From: Nocardiopsis ganjiahuensis DSM 45031
Lineage (GTDB): Bacteria; Actinomycetota; Actinomycetes; Streptosporangiales; Streptosporangiaceae
DNA: 43,042 nucleotides
Assembly: GCF_000341085.1 (NCBI RefSeq)
Contig: NZ_ANBA01000038.1
Coordinates: 1 to 43,042, forward strand
Direction of reading: 5' to 3'
The notes beneath the pieces were generated by a model, which was not told where the DNA came from, made no database searches, and saw only the letters and a program-made list of their open reading frames with translations. A program made the translations under genes and the position numbers. Positions 29,935-38,370 of the stretch are shown here, in pieces; positions within the stretch are counted from its first letter, which is position 1; each line of letters begins with the position of its first letter.

Positions 29935-32900
29935 GTGGCAAGGGACGGAAGAACCAACATGACAGCAGGTGCGCTCGCCCGGCGCGGTTTCAGCGACAGT
30001 ACCCGGGCCCTGCGGCTGGTGGCGGAGGCCGGTCTGGACGCTCAGGCCGACACCGACGTGATCGACTCCCTGGCGGCGGCACCCGATCCCGACCAGGCCC
30101 TGCTGGGGCTGCTCCGGATGCTGGAGGCCTCGTCCGACCCCGACGAGGTCCTCGTCGCGCTCCGGGAGGAACGGGACCTGCGGACCCGATTGTGCCGGAT
30201 CCTGGGGGCCAGCACGGCCCTGACCGACCACCTGGTCCGCCATCCCGGCGACTGGCGTGAGCTGCGCGGGGCCGACGCCGCGCGCACCCCGGACCCCGAG
30301 GAGCTGCGCCGGGGGCTGATGCACACCGTGGGCGCCCAGCCCGACGACGCCGCGCCGGTCGCCGACCTGACCCTGGGGATGGGTTCCGACGACGACCCCC
30401 TGACCGTGCTGCGCAACACGCTGCGGGTGGCCTACCGGCGCAGGGTCCTGCGGTTGGCCGGGCGCGACCTGACCGGTGTGAACACCATCGACGAGGTCGC
30501 CGCCGAACTGGCCGACCTGGCCGCCTCGACCCTGGACGCCGCCTTGGCGGTGGCCCGCGCCGAATCGCCCGAGGACGCGGCGCTGTGCCGGCTGAGCGTG
30601 ATCGGCATGGGCAAGTGCGGCGGCCGGGAGCTGAACTACGTCAGCGACGTGGACGTGGTGTTCGTGGCCGAACCCGCCCTGGACGCGGACGGTGTGCCCG
30701 TCGACGATCAGGAGGCCCAGCGAGCGGCCACCAGGCTGGCCACGACGATGATGCGCATCCCCTCGGAGACCGATGCCGAGGGCACGCTGTGGGAGGTGGA
30801 CCCGGCGCTGCGCCCGGAGGGCAAGAACGGCCCGCTGGTGCGGCCGCTGTCCGGGCATCTGGCGTACTACGAGCGCTGGGCCAAGACCTGGGAGTTCCAG
30901 GCGCTGCTCAAGGCCCGCCCGATCGCCGGTGACGTGGCACTGGGCAGGGAGTACGCGGAGGCGATCTCCCCGCTGGTGTGGGAGGCCTCCGGGCGCAAGG
31001 ACTTCGTCGAGGACGTGCAGGCGATGCGCCGCCGGGTGGTCGCGCACATCCCCGCCGGACAGGCCGAACGCGAACTGAAACTGGGCCACGGCGGCCTGCG
31101 CGACATCGAGTTCTCCGTGCAGCTGCTCCAGTTGGTGCACGGGCGCTCGGACGACCGGTTGCGGTCGGGCAACACCCTGCAGGCGCTGGCCACGCTGTCG
31201 GAGTACGGCTACGTGGGGCGGCGGGACGCTGCCGGGTTGGCCGACGCCTACCGGTTCCTGCGCAGGGTGGAGCACCTGCTGCAGCTGGAGCGGCTGCGGC
31301 GCACCCACCTGCTTCCCGACCCCAAGGCCCCGGACGGCCCCGGGCAGCTGCGCCAGCTGGGCCGGGCCCTGGGTTACACGGCCGACCCGGTGCGCGAGCT
31401 GACCGAGGCCCGCAAGCGGGTGTCGGCCGAGGTGCGCCGCCTGCACGAGAAGCTCTTCTACCGACCGCTGCTGAACGCGGTGGCCAAGCTCCCCGAGGAC
31501 GAGATCCGGCTCTCCGCCGATCAGGCGGTGGAGCGGCTGGGCGCCCTGGGGTTCGTGGACCCGCGCGGGGCCCTGCGCCACCTGGAGTCGCTGACGTCGG
31601 GGCTGTCCCGGCGGGCGGCCATCCAGCGCACGCTGCTGCCGGTGATGCTGGGCTGGTTCGCGGACTCCCCCGACCCCGACGCCGGACTGCTCGGGTTCCG
31701 CCAGGTCAGCGACTCCCTTGGCACCACCCCCTGGTACCTGCGGCTGCTGCGCGACGACGTGCGGGTGGCCGAGCGGATGGCGTGGCTGCTGGGGACGAGC
31801 CGGTACGTGACCGAACTCCTGCTGCGGGCGCCCGAGGCGGTCTCGACCCTGGCCGACGACGCCGACCTGAAGCGCCGGGAGACCAAGTCGCTGCTGGCCG
31901 AGGCGGACGCCGCCCTGCGCCGCTACGACACCCCGGAGGAGGCGGTGTCGGCGGTGCGCGCCCTGCGCCGCCGGGAGCTGCTGCGCACCGCCGCCGCGGA
32001 CCTGCTGGAGGTGTCCTCGGTGGAGGAGGTCGGCCGGGCGCTGACCGGCATCTCCGCGGTCACCATCGACGCCGCCCTGCGGGCCGCCTACACCAAGGTG
32101 GTGGCCGAGTCCGGCGGCGAGGAGCTCACCCGGGTGTGCGTGGTGGCCATGGGCCGGTTCGGCGGCGGTGAGCTGACCTACGCCAGCGACGCCGACGTCA
32201 TGTACGTGCACGACCCGCTGCCGGGTGTGGACACGGGCGCCGCGACCAAGCAGGCCATGGCGATCGTGCGGGAGCTGGCCCGGCTGCTGGAGATGCCGCA
32301 GGCCGAGCCGCCGCTGAAGGTGGACACGGACCTGCGGCCGGAGGGCAAGAGCGGGCCGGTGGTGCGCACCCTGGACTCCTACGCCGCCTACTACGGCCGC
32401 TGGTCGCAGGTGTGGGAGAGCCAGGCGCTGCTGCGGGCGCGTCCGATCGCCGGTGACGCGGGGCTGCGTTCGGCGTTCACCGCGCTGATCGATCCCGTCC
32501 GCTATCCGGAGGGCGGTGTCGCGCCCGCCTCCGTGCTGGAGATCCGCAAGCTCAAGGCGCGGATGGAGGCCGAGCGGTTGCCGCGCGGGGCCGACCCGAC
32601 CCTGCACACGAAGCTGGGCCGGGGCGGGCTCTCCGACGTGGAGTGGGTGGTGCAGCTGCTGCAGTTGCGGCACGCCCACGAGTACCCGGACCTGCGTACC
32701 CCCCAGACCCTGTCGGCGTTGGAGGTGGCGGTGGCGCACGGGCTGCTGGCGGCCGACGACGGCGTGGTGCTGGAGCAGTCCTGGCGGCTGGCGTCACGGG
32801 TGCGCGGGATGGTCATGCTGGTGCGCGGCCGGGGCGGCGACTCGATCCCCCACGACCTGCGGGTGCGCGCGGCGCTGGCCCAGGCCATGGGGTACGGCGA

Positions 32901-33030
32901 CGACGACGGCGAGGAGGGCGACGAGGAGGGCCCCGACCCGCAGGGCCCCGCGGAACAGCTGACCGAGTCCTACCTGCGGACCACCCGCCGGGCGCGCGCC
33001 GTCATGGAGCGGGTCTTCTACGACGACTGA
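29935..33030 (+). CDS. glnE: Bifunctional glutamine synthetase adenylyltransferase/deadenylase
   Basis: Adds AMP to or removes it from Tyr402 of GlnA, tuning ammonia assimilation. The 1031 residues contain two nucleotidyltransferase domains. The N-terminal deadenylase has GMGKCGGRELNYVSDVDVVFV near 223-243. The C-terminal adenylyltransferase has AMGRFGGGELTYASDADVMYV near 738-758. Each domain is followed by a helical GlnD-type segment (KLGHGGLRDIEFSVQLLQL and KLGRGGLSDVEWVVQLLQL). The GTG at 29935 is supported by a -10 element 6 nt upstream; ATG 29959 is an alternative. The 3' end overlaps the convergent histidine kinase gene by 13 bp. Confidence 0.96.
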   Translation: MARDGRTNMTAGALARRGFSDSTRALRLVAEAGLDAQADTDVIDSLAAAPDPDQALLGLLRMLEASSDPDEVLVALREERDLRTRLCRILGASTALTDHLVRHPGDWRELRGADAARTPDPEELRRGLMHTVGAQPDDAAPVADLTLGMGSDDDPLTVLRNTLRVAYRRRVLRLAGRDLTGVNTIDEVAAELADLAASTLDAALAVARAESPEDAALCRLSVIGMGKCGGRELNYVSDVDVVFVAEPALDADGVPVDDQEAQRAATRLATTMMRIPSETDAEGTLWEVDPALRPEGKNGPLVRPLSGHLAYYERWAKTWEFQALLKARPIAGDVALGREYAEAISPLVWEASGRKDFVEDVQAMRRRVVAHIPAGQAERELKLGHGGLRDIEFSVQLLQLVHGRSDDRLRSGNTLQALATLSEYGYVGRRDAAGLADAYRFLRRVEHLLQLERLRRTHLLPDPKAPDGPGQLRQLGRALGYTADPVRELTEARKRVSAEVRRLHEKLFYRPLLNAVAKLPEDEIRLSADQAVERLGALGFVDPRGALRHLESLTSGLSRRAAIQRTLLPVMLGWFADSPDPDAGLLGFRQVSDSLGTTPWYLRLLRDDVRVAERMAWLLGTSRYVTELLLRAPEAVSTLADDADLKRRETKSLLAEADAALRRYDTPEEAVSAVRALRRRELLRTAAADLLEVSSVEEVGRALTGISAVTIDAALRAAYTKVVAESGGEELTRVCVVAMGRFGGGELTYASDADVMYVHDPLPGVDTGAATKQAMAIVRELARLLEMPQAEPPLKVDTDLRPEGKSGPVVRTLDSYAAYYGRWSQVWESQALLRARPIAGDAGLRSAFTALIDPVRYPEGGVAPASVLEIRKLKARMEAERLPRGADPTLHTKLGRGGLSDVEWVVQLLQLRHAHEYPDLRTPQTLSALEVAVAHGLLAADDGVVLEQSWRLASRVRGMVMLVRGRGGDSIPHDLRVRAALAQAMGYGDDDGEEGDEEGPDPQGPAEQLTESYLRTTRRARAVMERVFYDD

Positions 33031-34256
33031 GCGGGAGGGGGAGGCAGCGTGACCGTGACGGTCAGCCCTCCCCCTTCGCCGGCTCCGCGCGGCCGCAGGT
33101 CCAGGGTTCCTCCGTGGACGTCGACGACCCGGGCCGCCAGGGCCAGGCCCAGTCCGTGTCCCTGACCGGTGCCGACGCGGCCCCGCCCGCGCAGGAAGGG
33201 TTCGTGGAGGCGGGCGGCGGCCTCCGCCGTGTAGAGGGGTCCGGTGTTCTCGACCCGCAGGACGGCCCCGCCGGTGCGGGGGTCGCGGCCGGTGGTGACC
33301 GAGGCCGTACCCGTGTTGTGCCCGGCCGTGTCCTGCCCGGCCGTGTCCTGCCCGGCTGTGTCCTGCCCGGCTGTGTCCTGCCCGGCTGTGTCCTGCCCGG
33401 CTGAGCCGGTGTTGTGGCGCAGGGCGTTCTGGACGAGGTTCACGGTGAGCTGGGTGAGCAGGGCGGTGTCTCCGACCGCCGGCGCCGGAGCGAGTGCGTG
33501 GCTCAGTCGCACACCCGAGCGCCGCGCCTCGTCGCCGCTCTCCGCGACCGCTCTTCGTGCGATGCCGGCGAGGTCGGTCGGCGCGGAGGCCGCGGTGACG
33601 GCGTTGGCGTCGGCCAGCCGCAGGAGCGCCTCGGTGAGGTGGATCGCGCGAGTGTTGGTGATCTCGAGCCGCTCCAGCAGGCGGGGGTAGTCCTGACCCC
33701 CGGGGTCGCGTCGGGCCACGTCCAGGAGGGTCGCGCTGACCGACAGCGGCGTGCGGAGTTCGTGTGAGGCGTTGGCGGCGAAGCGCTCCTGGGCCTCGAA
33801 CGCGTCCTGGAGCCGGTCGAGCATGTGGTCGAAGGCGTCGGCGAGCTGGCGGAACTCGTCGTTGCGGCCGGAGAGCGCGACCCGGTGCCCCAGGCGGCCC
33901 GTCGCGGCGACCAGCACGGCGTCGTTGATCTGCCGCAGGGGGCGCAGCACCCAGCCGGCCAGGAACCAGCCGCCGACCAGACCGATCACGGACAGCACCA
34001 GCAGGACCGCCCCGGAGACCCTGACGACCGCCCCCAGGATCTGCGGGCGTGCGGGGATCACCAGGTCGGCGTCTCTCGGGTTGGCGGCGGTGAGCGGGTA
34101 GTCGGGGACGTACCGCAGGACCACGTAGATCCCGACCAGGACGGCCAGACCCGCGACGAGCAGGAACGCCGCGTACCCCAGGGTCAGTCGCAGCCGTGCG
34201 CTGACCCTCGGCCCGGACGGCGCGGGCGGTGCCGTGGCTCTCCCCCGGCCGTTCAA
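33018..34256 (-). CDS. Two-component sensor histidine kinase with a pentapeptide-repeat insertion
   Basis: A 412-residue membrane sensor kinase. Helix 1 is about 24-48 and helix 2 about 74-103, with a short outer loop between. HAMP (103-150) and HisKA with phospho-acceptor His165 (FAANASHELRTPLS) follow. The ATPase domain has the N box NLVQNALRHN (273-282) and G box GQGHGLGLALA. Between the N box and VENTGP lies an unusual AGQDT repeat run (about 286-311), flanked by HNTG on both sides and encoded by a 15-bp minisatellite. TTG 34256 overlaps the regulator's stop (TTGA), so translation is coupled. Its proximity to the divergent VanY-type gene suggests envelope sensing. Confidence 0.93.
   Translation of the reverse strand: MNGRGRATAPPAPSGPRVSARLRLTLGYAAFLLVAGLAVLVGIYVVLRYVPDYPLTAANPRDADLVIPARPQILGAVVRVSGAVLLVLSVIGLVGGWFLAGWVLRPLRQINDAVLVAATGRLGHRVALSGRNDEFRQLADAFDHMLDRLQDAFEAQERFAANASHELRTPLSVSATLLDVARRDPGGQDYPRLLERLEITNTRAIHLTEALLRLADANAVTAASAPTDLAGIARRAVAESGDEARRSGVRLSHALAPAPAVGDTALLTQLTVNLVQNALRHNTGSAGQDTAGQDTAGQDTAGQDTAGQDTAGHNTGTASVTTGRDPRTGGAVLRVENTGPLYTAEAAARLHEPFLRGRGRVGTGQGHGLGLALAARVVDVHGGTLDLRPRGAGEGGGLTVTVTLPPPPAQSS
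33313..33402 (-). repeat. 15-bp minisatellite (five near-exact units plus one variant) in the kinase gene
   Basis: Units of GTGTCCTGCCCGGCY begin at 33328, 33343, 33358, 33373 and 33388. A diverged unit lies at 33313. On the coding strand each gives Ala-Gly-Gln-Asp-Thr. The unit length is a multiple of three, so changes in copy number keep the frame. Confidence 0.95.
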
Positions 34257-34927
34257 CGGCCCTCGTCCGGGGCGACGAGGCGGTAGCCCGAGCCGGGGAC
34301 GGTGACGATGGGGTCGGGGTCGCCCAGCGCCTTGCGCAGCTGGGACACCGTGACCCGGGGCGCGCTGGTGAACGGGTCGGCGTGCTCGTCCCAGACCTTC
34401 TCCAGGAGGGTCTCCGCGCTGACCACTCCCCCGTCGGCGCGCATGAGCAGTTCGAGGACGGCGAACTGCTTGCGGGGCAGCTTCAGGTAGCGGCCGTCCC
34501 GGTAGGCCTCCCGCCGGTAGGGGTCCAGGCGCAGACCGGCCCGCTCCAGCACCGGTGGGACGGTGGCGGCGGGCCGCCGGGCGAGCGCTCTCAGGCGCAT
34601 GACCAGTTCCTCCACCGCGAACGGTTTGGTGAGGTAGTCGTCGGCTCCCAGGGCGAACCCGTCCACCTTGTCCCTGAGCCGGGTGGCGGCGGTGAGCATC
34701 AGGACCCGGGTGCCGGGGTGGTCGCGGGCGATGACCGCGCACACCTGGTCGCCGTGGGTGCCGGGGACGTCCCGGTCGAGGACCACCACGTCGTAGTCGT
34801 TGACCCCGATCCGTTCCAGCGCGGTGTCACCGTCCAGTGCGATGTCGGCGGCGACGGCCTCGTGGCGCAGCCCCGCCTGGAGGGCCTCGGCCATGAAGAC
34901 CTCGTCCTCGACGACCAGCACACGCAT
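34253..34927 (-). CDS. OmpR/PhoB-family response regulator
   Basis: A 224-residue DNA-binding response regulator. The receiver domain (1-115) has the acidic pocket at Glu7-Asp8, phospho-acceptor Asp51 (VVVLDRDVPG), Thr79 and Lys101 (DDYLTKPF). The C-terminal winged helix has LPRKQFAVLELLM, VSAETLLEKVWDEHADPFT, RVTVSQLRKALGDPDP and VPGSGYRLV. The ATG at 34927 follows GGGGAGG. It is first in an operon with the histidine kinase (4-nt overlap). It is transcribed divergently from the VanY-type gene, a likely but unproven target. The 192 bp between them hold both promoters. Confidence 0.95.
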   Translation of the reverse strand: MRVLVVEDEVFMAEALQAGLRHEAVAADIALDGDTALERIGVNDYDVVVLDRDVPGTHGDQVCAVIARDHPGTRVLMLTAATRLRDKVDGFALGADDYLTKPFAVEELVMRLRALARRPAATVPPVLERAGLRLDPYRREAYRDGRYLKLPRKQFAVLELLMRADGGVVSAETLLEKVWDEHADPFTSAPRVTVSQLRKALGDPDPIVTVPGSGYRLVAPDEGR

Positions 34928-35119
34928 GTGGCCTCCCCCTGTCCGACCGCCCCGGCTCCCCGTGTCCGGGCAGCTCACGGGCTGAGGGGACTCAGTCTAG
35001 GCAGGGGCCGTGTTGCGAAAACGTCGGCTCCTCGGCCCACATCCGCGCAACATCCCCTCTGGTGGCCTGGTCCCTTCGGCGCCGGGCACAGGGCCCGGCC
35101 CAGGAGGAGGGGCGTTCCC

Positions 35120-35725
35120 ATGCGCTGTGCGCGGTTTCGACCGACCGTTCTGTCCACCGCCGTGCTGGCGGTGCTGGCGCTGGCGGGCTGTGCGGCGGCG
35201 GGCCCGGGCGGCGGTGACGTGTCGGAGGAGAAGGCGGGACGGGACTGGACGTCGGAGCTTCCGGTGAACCGGTTGGCGCCCCTGGGCGAGGGGGACGGGT
35301 TCGTCCCCGAGGGCGGGTCCCTGGACCCCTCCGACGACGTGCCCGCCCTGACCGGGCTCGACCCCGAGCTCCTGGCGGCGGTGCGCGAGGCCGCCGACGC
35401 CGCCCTGGAGGAGGACGGGATCGAGGCGGTGGTGACCAGCGGATGGCGCAGCGAGCGCTACCAGCGCTTCCTGCTGGACTCGGCGGTCGAGGTGTACGGG
35501 AGCGAGGAGGAGGCGGCCAGGTGGGTCTCCTCACCCGAGGATTCCTCGCACGTGACCGGATCGGCGGTGGACATCGGCCGCACGGACGCGGCGTACTGGT
35601 TCGCCCGGCACGGTGCCAGGTTCGGGCTCTGCCAGACCTACGCCAACGAGGTCTGGCACTACGAGCTCACCGTGGACCCCGGTGGCACCTGTCCGGAGCC
35701 CCTCGCGGACGCGTCCGCGGGCTGA
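35120..35725 (+). CDS. VanY-type D-alanyl-D-alanine carboxypeptidase lipoprotein (M15B)
   Basis: Extracytoplasmic zinc peptidase expected to trim terminal D-Ala from peptidoglycan stems. The 201 residues begin with a lipoprotein signal ending LALAGC (Cys24). The M15 fold shows VTSGWRSERYQ (105-115), the zinc ligands His144 and Asp151 in SSHVTGSAVDIG, and the catalytic Glu177 with zinc ligand His180 in NEVWHYEL. The ATG at 35120 has a strong AGGAGGAGG site. It is divergent from a two-component operon, an arrangement reminiscent of vanRS/vanY. No vanH, vanA or vanX genes are present, so vancomycin resistance is not implied. Confidence 0.92.
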   Translation: MRCARFRPTVLSTAVLAVLALAGCAAAGPGGGDVSEEKAGRDWTSELPVNRLAPLGEGDGFVPEGGSLDPSDDVPALTGLDPELLAAVREAADAALEEDGIEAVVTSGWRSERYQRFLLDSAVEVYGSEEEAARWVSSPEDSSHVTGSAVDIGRTDAAYWFARHGARFGLCQTYANEVWHYELTVDPGGTCPEPLADASAG

Positions 35726-35765
35726 GCGCCCGGTGGTCCGGGAGCGCGGGTGCCGAACGCGGGAG

Positions 35766-35805
35766 GGGCACCTCCGTGCCGGAGGGGTACGGCGCGGAGG
35801 TGCCC
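35766..35805. terminator. Bidirectional terminator between the VanY-type and amylase genes
   Basis: GGGCACCTCCGTGCC pairs with GGCGCGGAGGTGCCC over 15 bp (one G-U) across a 10-nt loop between convergent genes. Confidence 0.75.
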
Positions 35806-35873
35806 GGGTCGGACCGGGGAGTGGACGGTCCTGGAGGGGTGGTCGGCGGCGGGTGGCGGGTTGCGGTGGTTGG

Positions 35874-37688
35874 TCAGCCGCGCCAGGTGACGGACGCGGC
35901 GGGGCCGACCCGGTTGTCCCCGGACTCCCAGTCCGCGCTGCCGTCGGGGGACACCTTGACGAGCTTCCACTCGGTGTCCGGGCCGATGGTGACGCTGCCG
36001 GACCACTCCGGGTAGGTGTCGGCGTCAGTGCTCAGGGGAGCCCCGTCAGCCGGGTTCCAGGACCCCAGTTCGGGGGTGGAGCCGACCACGTGCACCTCCT
36101 GGCCGAACTCCGTCTCGACGGTGGCGGTGAGGGTGTCGGGGTCTCCGGGCTCCTCCGGACCGCCGCCGCAGTCCTGCCCGCACTCGCCGCCCACGTGCAG
36201 CGCCAGGGCGCCGTCGGCGGGGACGGTGGCGGTGACCCGGCCGTCGGTGACGGTGGCGCTGCCGGGACCGGCGGCGTTGTCGTAGGTTCCGTCCGGCAGA
36301 GCGGTCTCGGCGGTCAGCTGCCAGGCCCCGCCTGAGGCGTTGAAGGCAGCGAAGCCCTCCTCGCCCCGGTCGAAGGCCACGCGGGAGGACCCGTCCCGGG
36401 CGCGTTCGGTGAGGCCGGTGCCGCTCACCGCGTTGCGGAAGGCGACCATGCCGCTGACGGTCTCGTCGCGGTGCTCGCAGACCCAGTCCGAGGTGGAGCA
36501 GTCACTGTCCTCGGTGATCCACCCGGCGGGGTTGCCGTCGACCTCGCCGACGCTGGGCGGGCCCTCGGTCTCGTTGCCCTGGAAGTCGTAGCTCGACATC
36601 ACCACGGGGGTTCCGTAGGGGTGCGCGAGCATGAAGGCGGTGGCGAGGTAGTAGCGATCGCCGTCGACGTGGGTGAGGGTCGGCCCGTAGCGCTGGGTGT
36701 CGTGGTTGTCGACGAAGACCACGGACTCCTCGGCGGTGAGCCCGCCGTGGTCGGGCATGTCGGTCAGGTCCGCGATGTCACCGCCCGCGAAACCCGAGGC
36801 GAGGTCGCGCTTGTAGTCGAAGTTGGTGACCTGCCCGTAGGGCGTGTAGGCGGTGTAGGGGATCGTCTGGTCGCCGTAGACCTCGTGGTAGACGAGCGGT
36901 GCGCCGCCGAAGCCGGGGACCTCGTCCAGGGCGCCGATGATGGCGCCCATGTCGTCCTCGGGGACGTGCTTGGAGGCGTCCACCCGGAAGCCGCCCACAC
37001 CCATGCCGATCAGCCCGTTCAGGTAGCGGGTGATCTGCGACCGCACGTGCTGGGAGCCGGTGTCCAGATCGGCCAGGTCGAGGAGCTGGCAGTTCTGCAC
37101 CTCCTCCTTGTCGTCCCAGTTCTCGATGGTGTCGTAGCAGGGTCCGAAGTCCTCGTAGCCGTAGGCGGCCCCGCCGTCCCCGAACAGGTCGGGGTACTCG
37201 TACTGCTCCCACTCGGTCCCGGCGCTGCCGGTCCCGCCGCCCTCCCGCGGGCCGGTCATGTGGTTGACGACGGCGTCGACGTAGATCCGCACACCGTTGT
37301 CGGCACAGGTGGCGACCATGTCCTCGAACTCCTCGGCGGTGCCGCGCCGGGTGTTGTCGATCCGGTAGGAGACCGGCTGGTAGTCCTGCCACCAGGGGTA
37401 GTTGCCGCCCTCGGAGAAGGGGACGACCACGTGCTCCTGGGGCGGGGAGACCTGGACGCCGCCGTATCCGGCGGGGCCGAGGAAGTCGGCGCACTCGGCG
37501 GCCACGGAGTCCCAGTTCCACTGGAACAGGTGGACGATGGTGTCGGCCGCGCCCTCCTGGAGGGTGTCGGCGGGGGTGTCGGCGGATGCGGGGGCGGCGT
37601 CCGAGGGTCCGGCCAGGCCGGGAGCCGTCAGCAGGCCGGCTCCCAGCAGAGCCGCTCCGGCGAGGACGCCGACGCGGGTCGTTCTCAT
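35874..37688 (-). CDS. Secreted alpha-amylase (GH13) with CBM20 starch-binding domain
   Basis: Exported endo-acting enzyme that cleaves alpha-1,4 bonds of starch. The 604 residues start with a signal peptide (VGVLAGAALLGAGLLTAPGLA, about 6-26). The GH13 catalytic domain has the nucleophile Asp237 (GGFRVDASKH), acid/base Glu269 (YHEVYGD) and Asp330 (FVDNHDTQR). An all-beta amylase C domain (about 420-500) and a C-terminal CBM20 (about 515-604, with VVGSTPELGSWNPADG and WKLVKVSPDGSADWESGDNR) follow. The ATG at 37688 has AAGGAG upstream. A promoter and two operator-like dyads precede it (37743-37817), as expected for maltose-regulated actinobacterial amylases. Confidence 0.96.
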   Translation of the reverse strand: MRTTRVGVLAGAALLGAGLLTAPGLAGPSDAAPASADTPADTLQEGAADTIVHLFQWNWDSVAAECADFLGPAGYGGVQVSPPQEHVVVPFSEGGNYPWWQDYQPVSYRIDNTRRGTAEEFEDMVATCADNGVRIYVDAVVNHMTGPREGGGTGSAGTEWEQYEYPDLFGDGGAAYGYEDFGPCYDTIENWDDKEEVQNCQLLDLADLDTGSQHVRSQITRYLNGLIGMGVGGFRVDASKHVPEDDMGAIIGALDEVPGFGGAPLVYHEVYGDQTIPYTAYTPYGQVTNFDYKRDLASGFAGGDIADLTDMPDHGGLTAEESVVFVDNHDTQRYGPTLTHVDGDRYYLATAFMLAHPYGTPVVMSSYDFQGNETEGPPSVGEVDGNPAGWITEDSDCSTSDWVCEHRDETVSGMVAFRNAVSGTGLTERARDGSSRVAFDRGEEGFAAFNASGGAWQLTAETALPDGTYDNAAGPGSATVTDGRVTATVPADGALALHVGGECGQDCGGGPEEPGDPDTLTATVETEFGQEVHVVGSTPELGSWNPADGAPLSTDADTYPEWSGSVTIGPDTEWKLVKVSPDGSADWESGDNRVGPAASVTWRG

Positions 37689-37742
37689 GTGCGCTCCTTG
37701 GGGGAAGTCCTCAGCGGGGCCACGCTGCCCCGCCGACGCACC

Positions 37743-37759
37743 CTTGCAGTTTTTGCAAG
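37743..37759 (-). promoter_or_regulatory. TTGCA-type operator in the amylase leader
   Basis: CTTGCA-n5-TGCAAG is a perfect 6-bp dyad just downstream of the predicted transcription start, with another GCAAA half-site beside it. It resembles the CTTGCAG/TTGCAA elements recognised by LacI-family MalR/Reg1 repressors upstream of Streptomyces amylase genes. No such regulator gene is in the window. Confidence 0.6.
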
Positions 37760-37778
37760 AGTTTGCGTAGGAGTGACG

Positions 37779-37807
37779 AAGGTAACAGATCAGCTTTTCC
37801 TTGTGAA
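37779..37807 (-). promoter_or_regulatory. Predicted amylase promoter
   Basis: On the minus strand TTCACA (-35, 37807-37802) and TACCTT (-10, 37784-37779) are separated by exactly 17 bp. The -35 and spacer lie within the 9-bp dyad AGATCAGCT...AGCTGATCT at 37787-37817, which could be a second operator. Confidence 0.55.
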
Positions 37808-37912
37808 CAGCTGATCTCGCGCGTCTTGCCCGCACCTGAGCCCGCAAGCCCGCGTGACCTCTACGAAAGATCATGAAAAGTCTTTCTCCGCGGCCCCGAA
37901 GGGCACAGAAAA

Positions 37913-37954
37913 GCCGGTGGCGGCCCGGACCTCGTGGTCCGGGCCGCCACCGGC
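37913..37954 (-). terminator. Terminator after the 112-aa membrane protein gene
   Basis: A perfect 19-bp stem (GCCGGTGGCGGCCCGGACC) with a TCGT loop, 72 nt after the stop at 38026. It insulates the amylase promoter. Nothing else is seen in 37818-38025. Confidence 0.8.
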
Positions 37955-38025
37955 GGTGACCCGTGCGGGCGGGTCGGGGAGGCGCCCCGCGGAGAGCGGA
38001 CTCCCGGAGCCGTCAGGGGAAGGGG

Positions 38026-38364
38026 CTACCAGAAGACCGCGACAGCGATGTTGACGACGGCGAGGACACCGGCGACGACCGCCAGGTTCTTGGCGGGCTT
38101 GCGCAGGTTCAGCACACCGACGACCACGACGGCCAGGGCGATGACGAGCTTGACCGCGATCTTGACGTGGTTGAGGTCGGTGAGGTCCGCCATCTCGGCG
38201 ACCCCGACCAGGAGCAGGCCGGAGACGAACTGGAGCAGGGAGCTGTGCAGCAGGACCTTGGTCGCCTTGGCGTTGTCGGTCATCAGTTGCATCAGGAAAC
38301 CGGCGATGATCCCGGCGAGGCCGAGCATGTGCAGGAATACGAGCGCGGAGTAGAGAAAGTCCAT
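38026..38364 (-). CDS. Conserved four-helix membrane protein, 112 aa
   Basis: A very hydrophobic 112-residue protein with four likely helices: LYSALVFLHMLGLAGIIAGFL, LLQFVSGLLLVGVAEMA, VKIAVKLVIALAVVVVGVLN and LAVVAGVLAVVNIAVAVFW. Short proteins of this shape are common in actinobacteria and have no assigned function. The ATG at 38364 is supported by a TAGTCT -10 ending 6 nt upstream, so the mRNA is predicted to be leaderless. Transcribed alone, with a strong terminator at 37913-37954. Confidence 0.85.
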   Translation of the reverse strand: MDFLYSALVFLHMLGLAGIIAGFLMQLMTDNAKATKVLLHSSLLQFVSGLLLVGVAEMADLTDLNHVKIAVKLVIALAVVVVGVLNLRKPAKNLAVVAGVLAVVNIAVAVFW

Positions 38365-38370
38365 GGCGAC

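Noticed and set aside
29848..32739. A 963-codon minus-strand frame opposite glnE
   Set aside because: Shadow of glnE; Gln/His/Gly-rich composition and no motifs.
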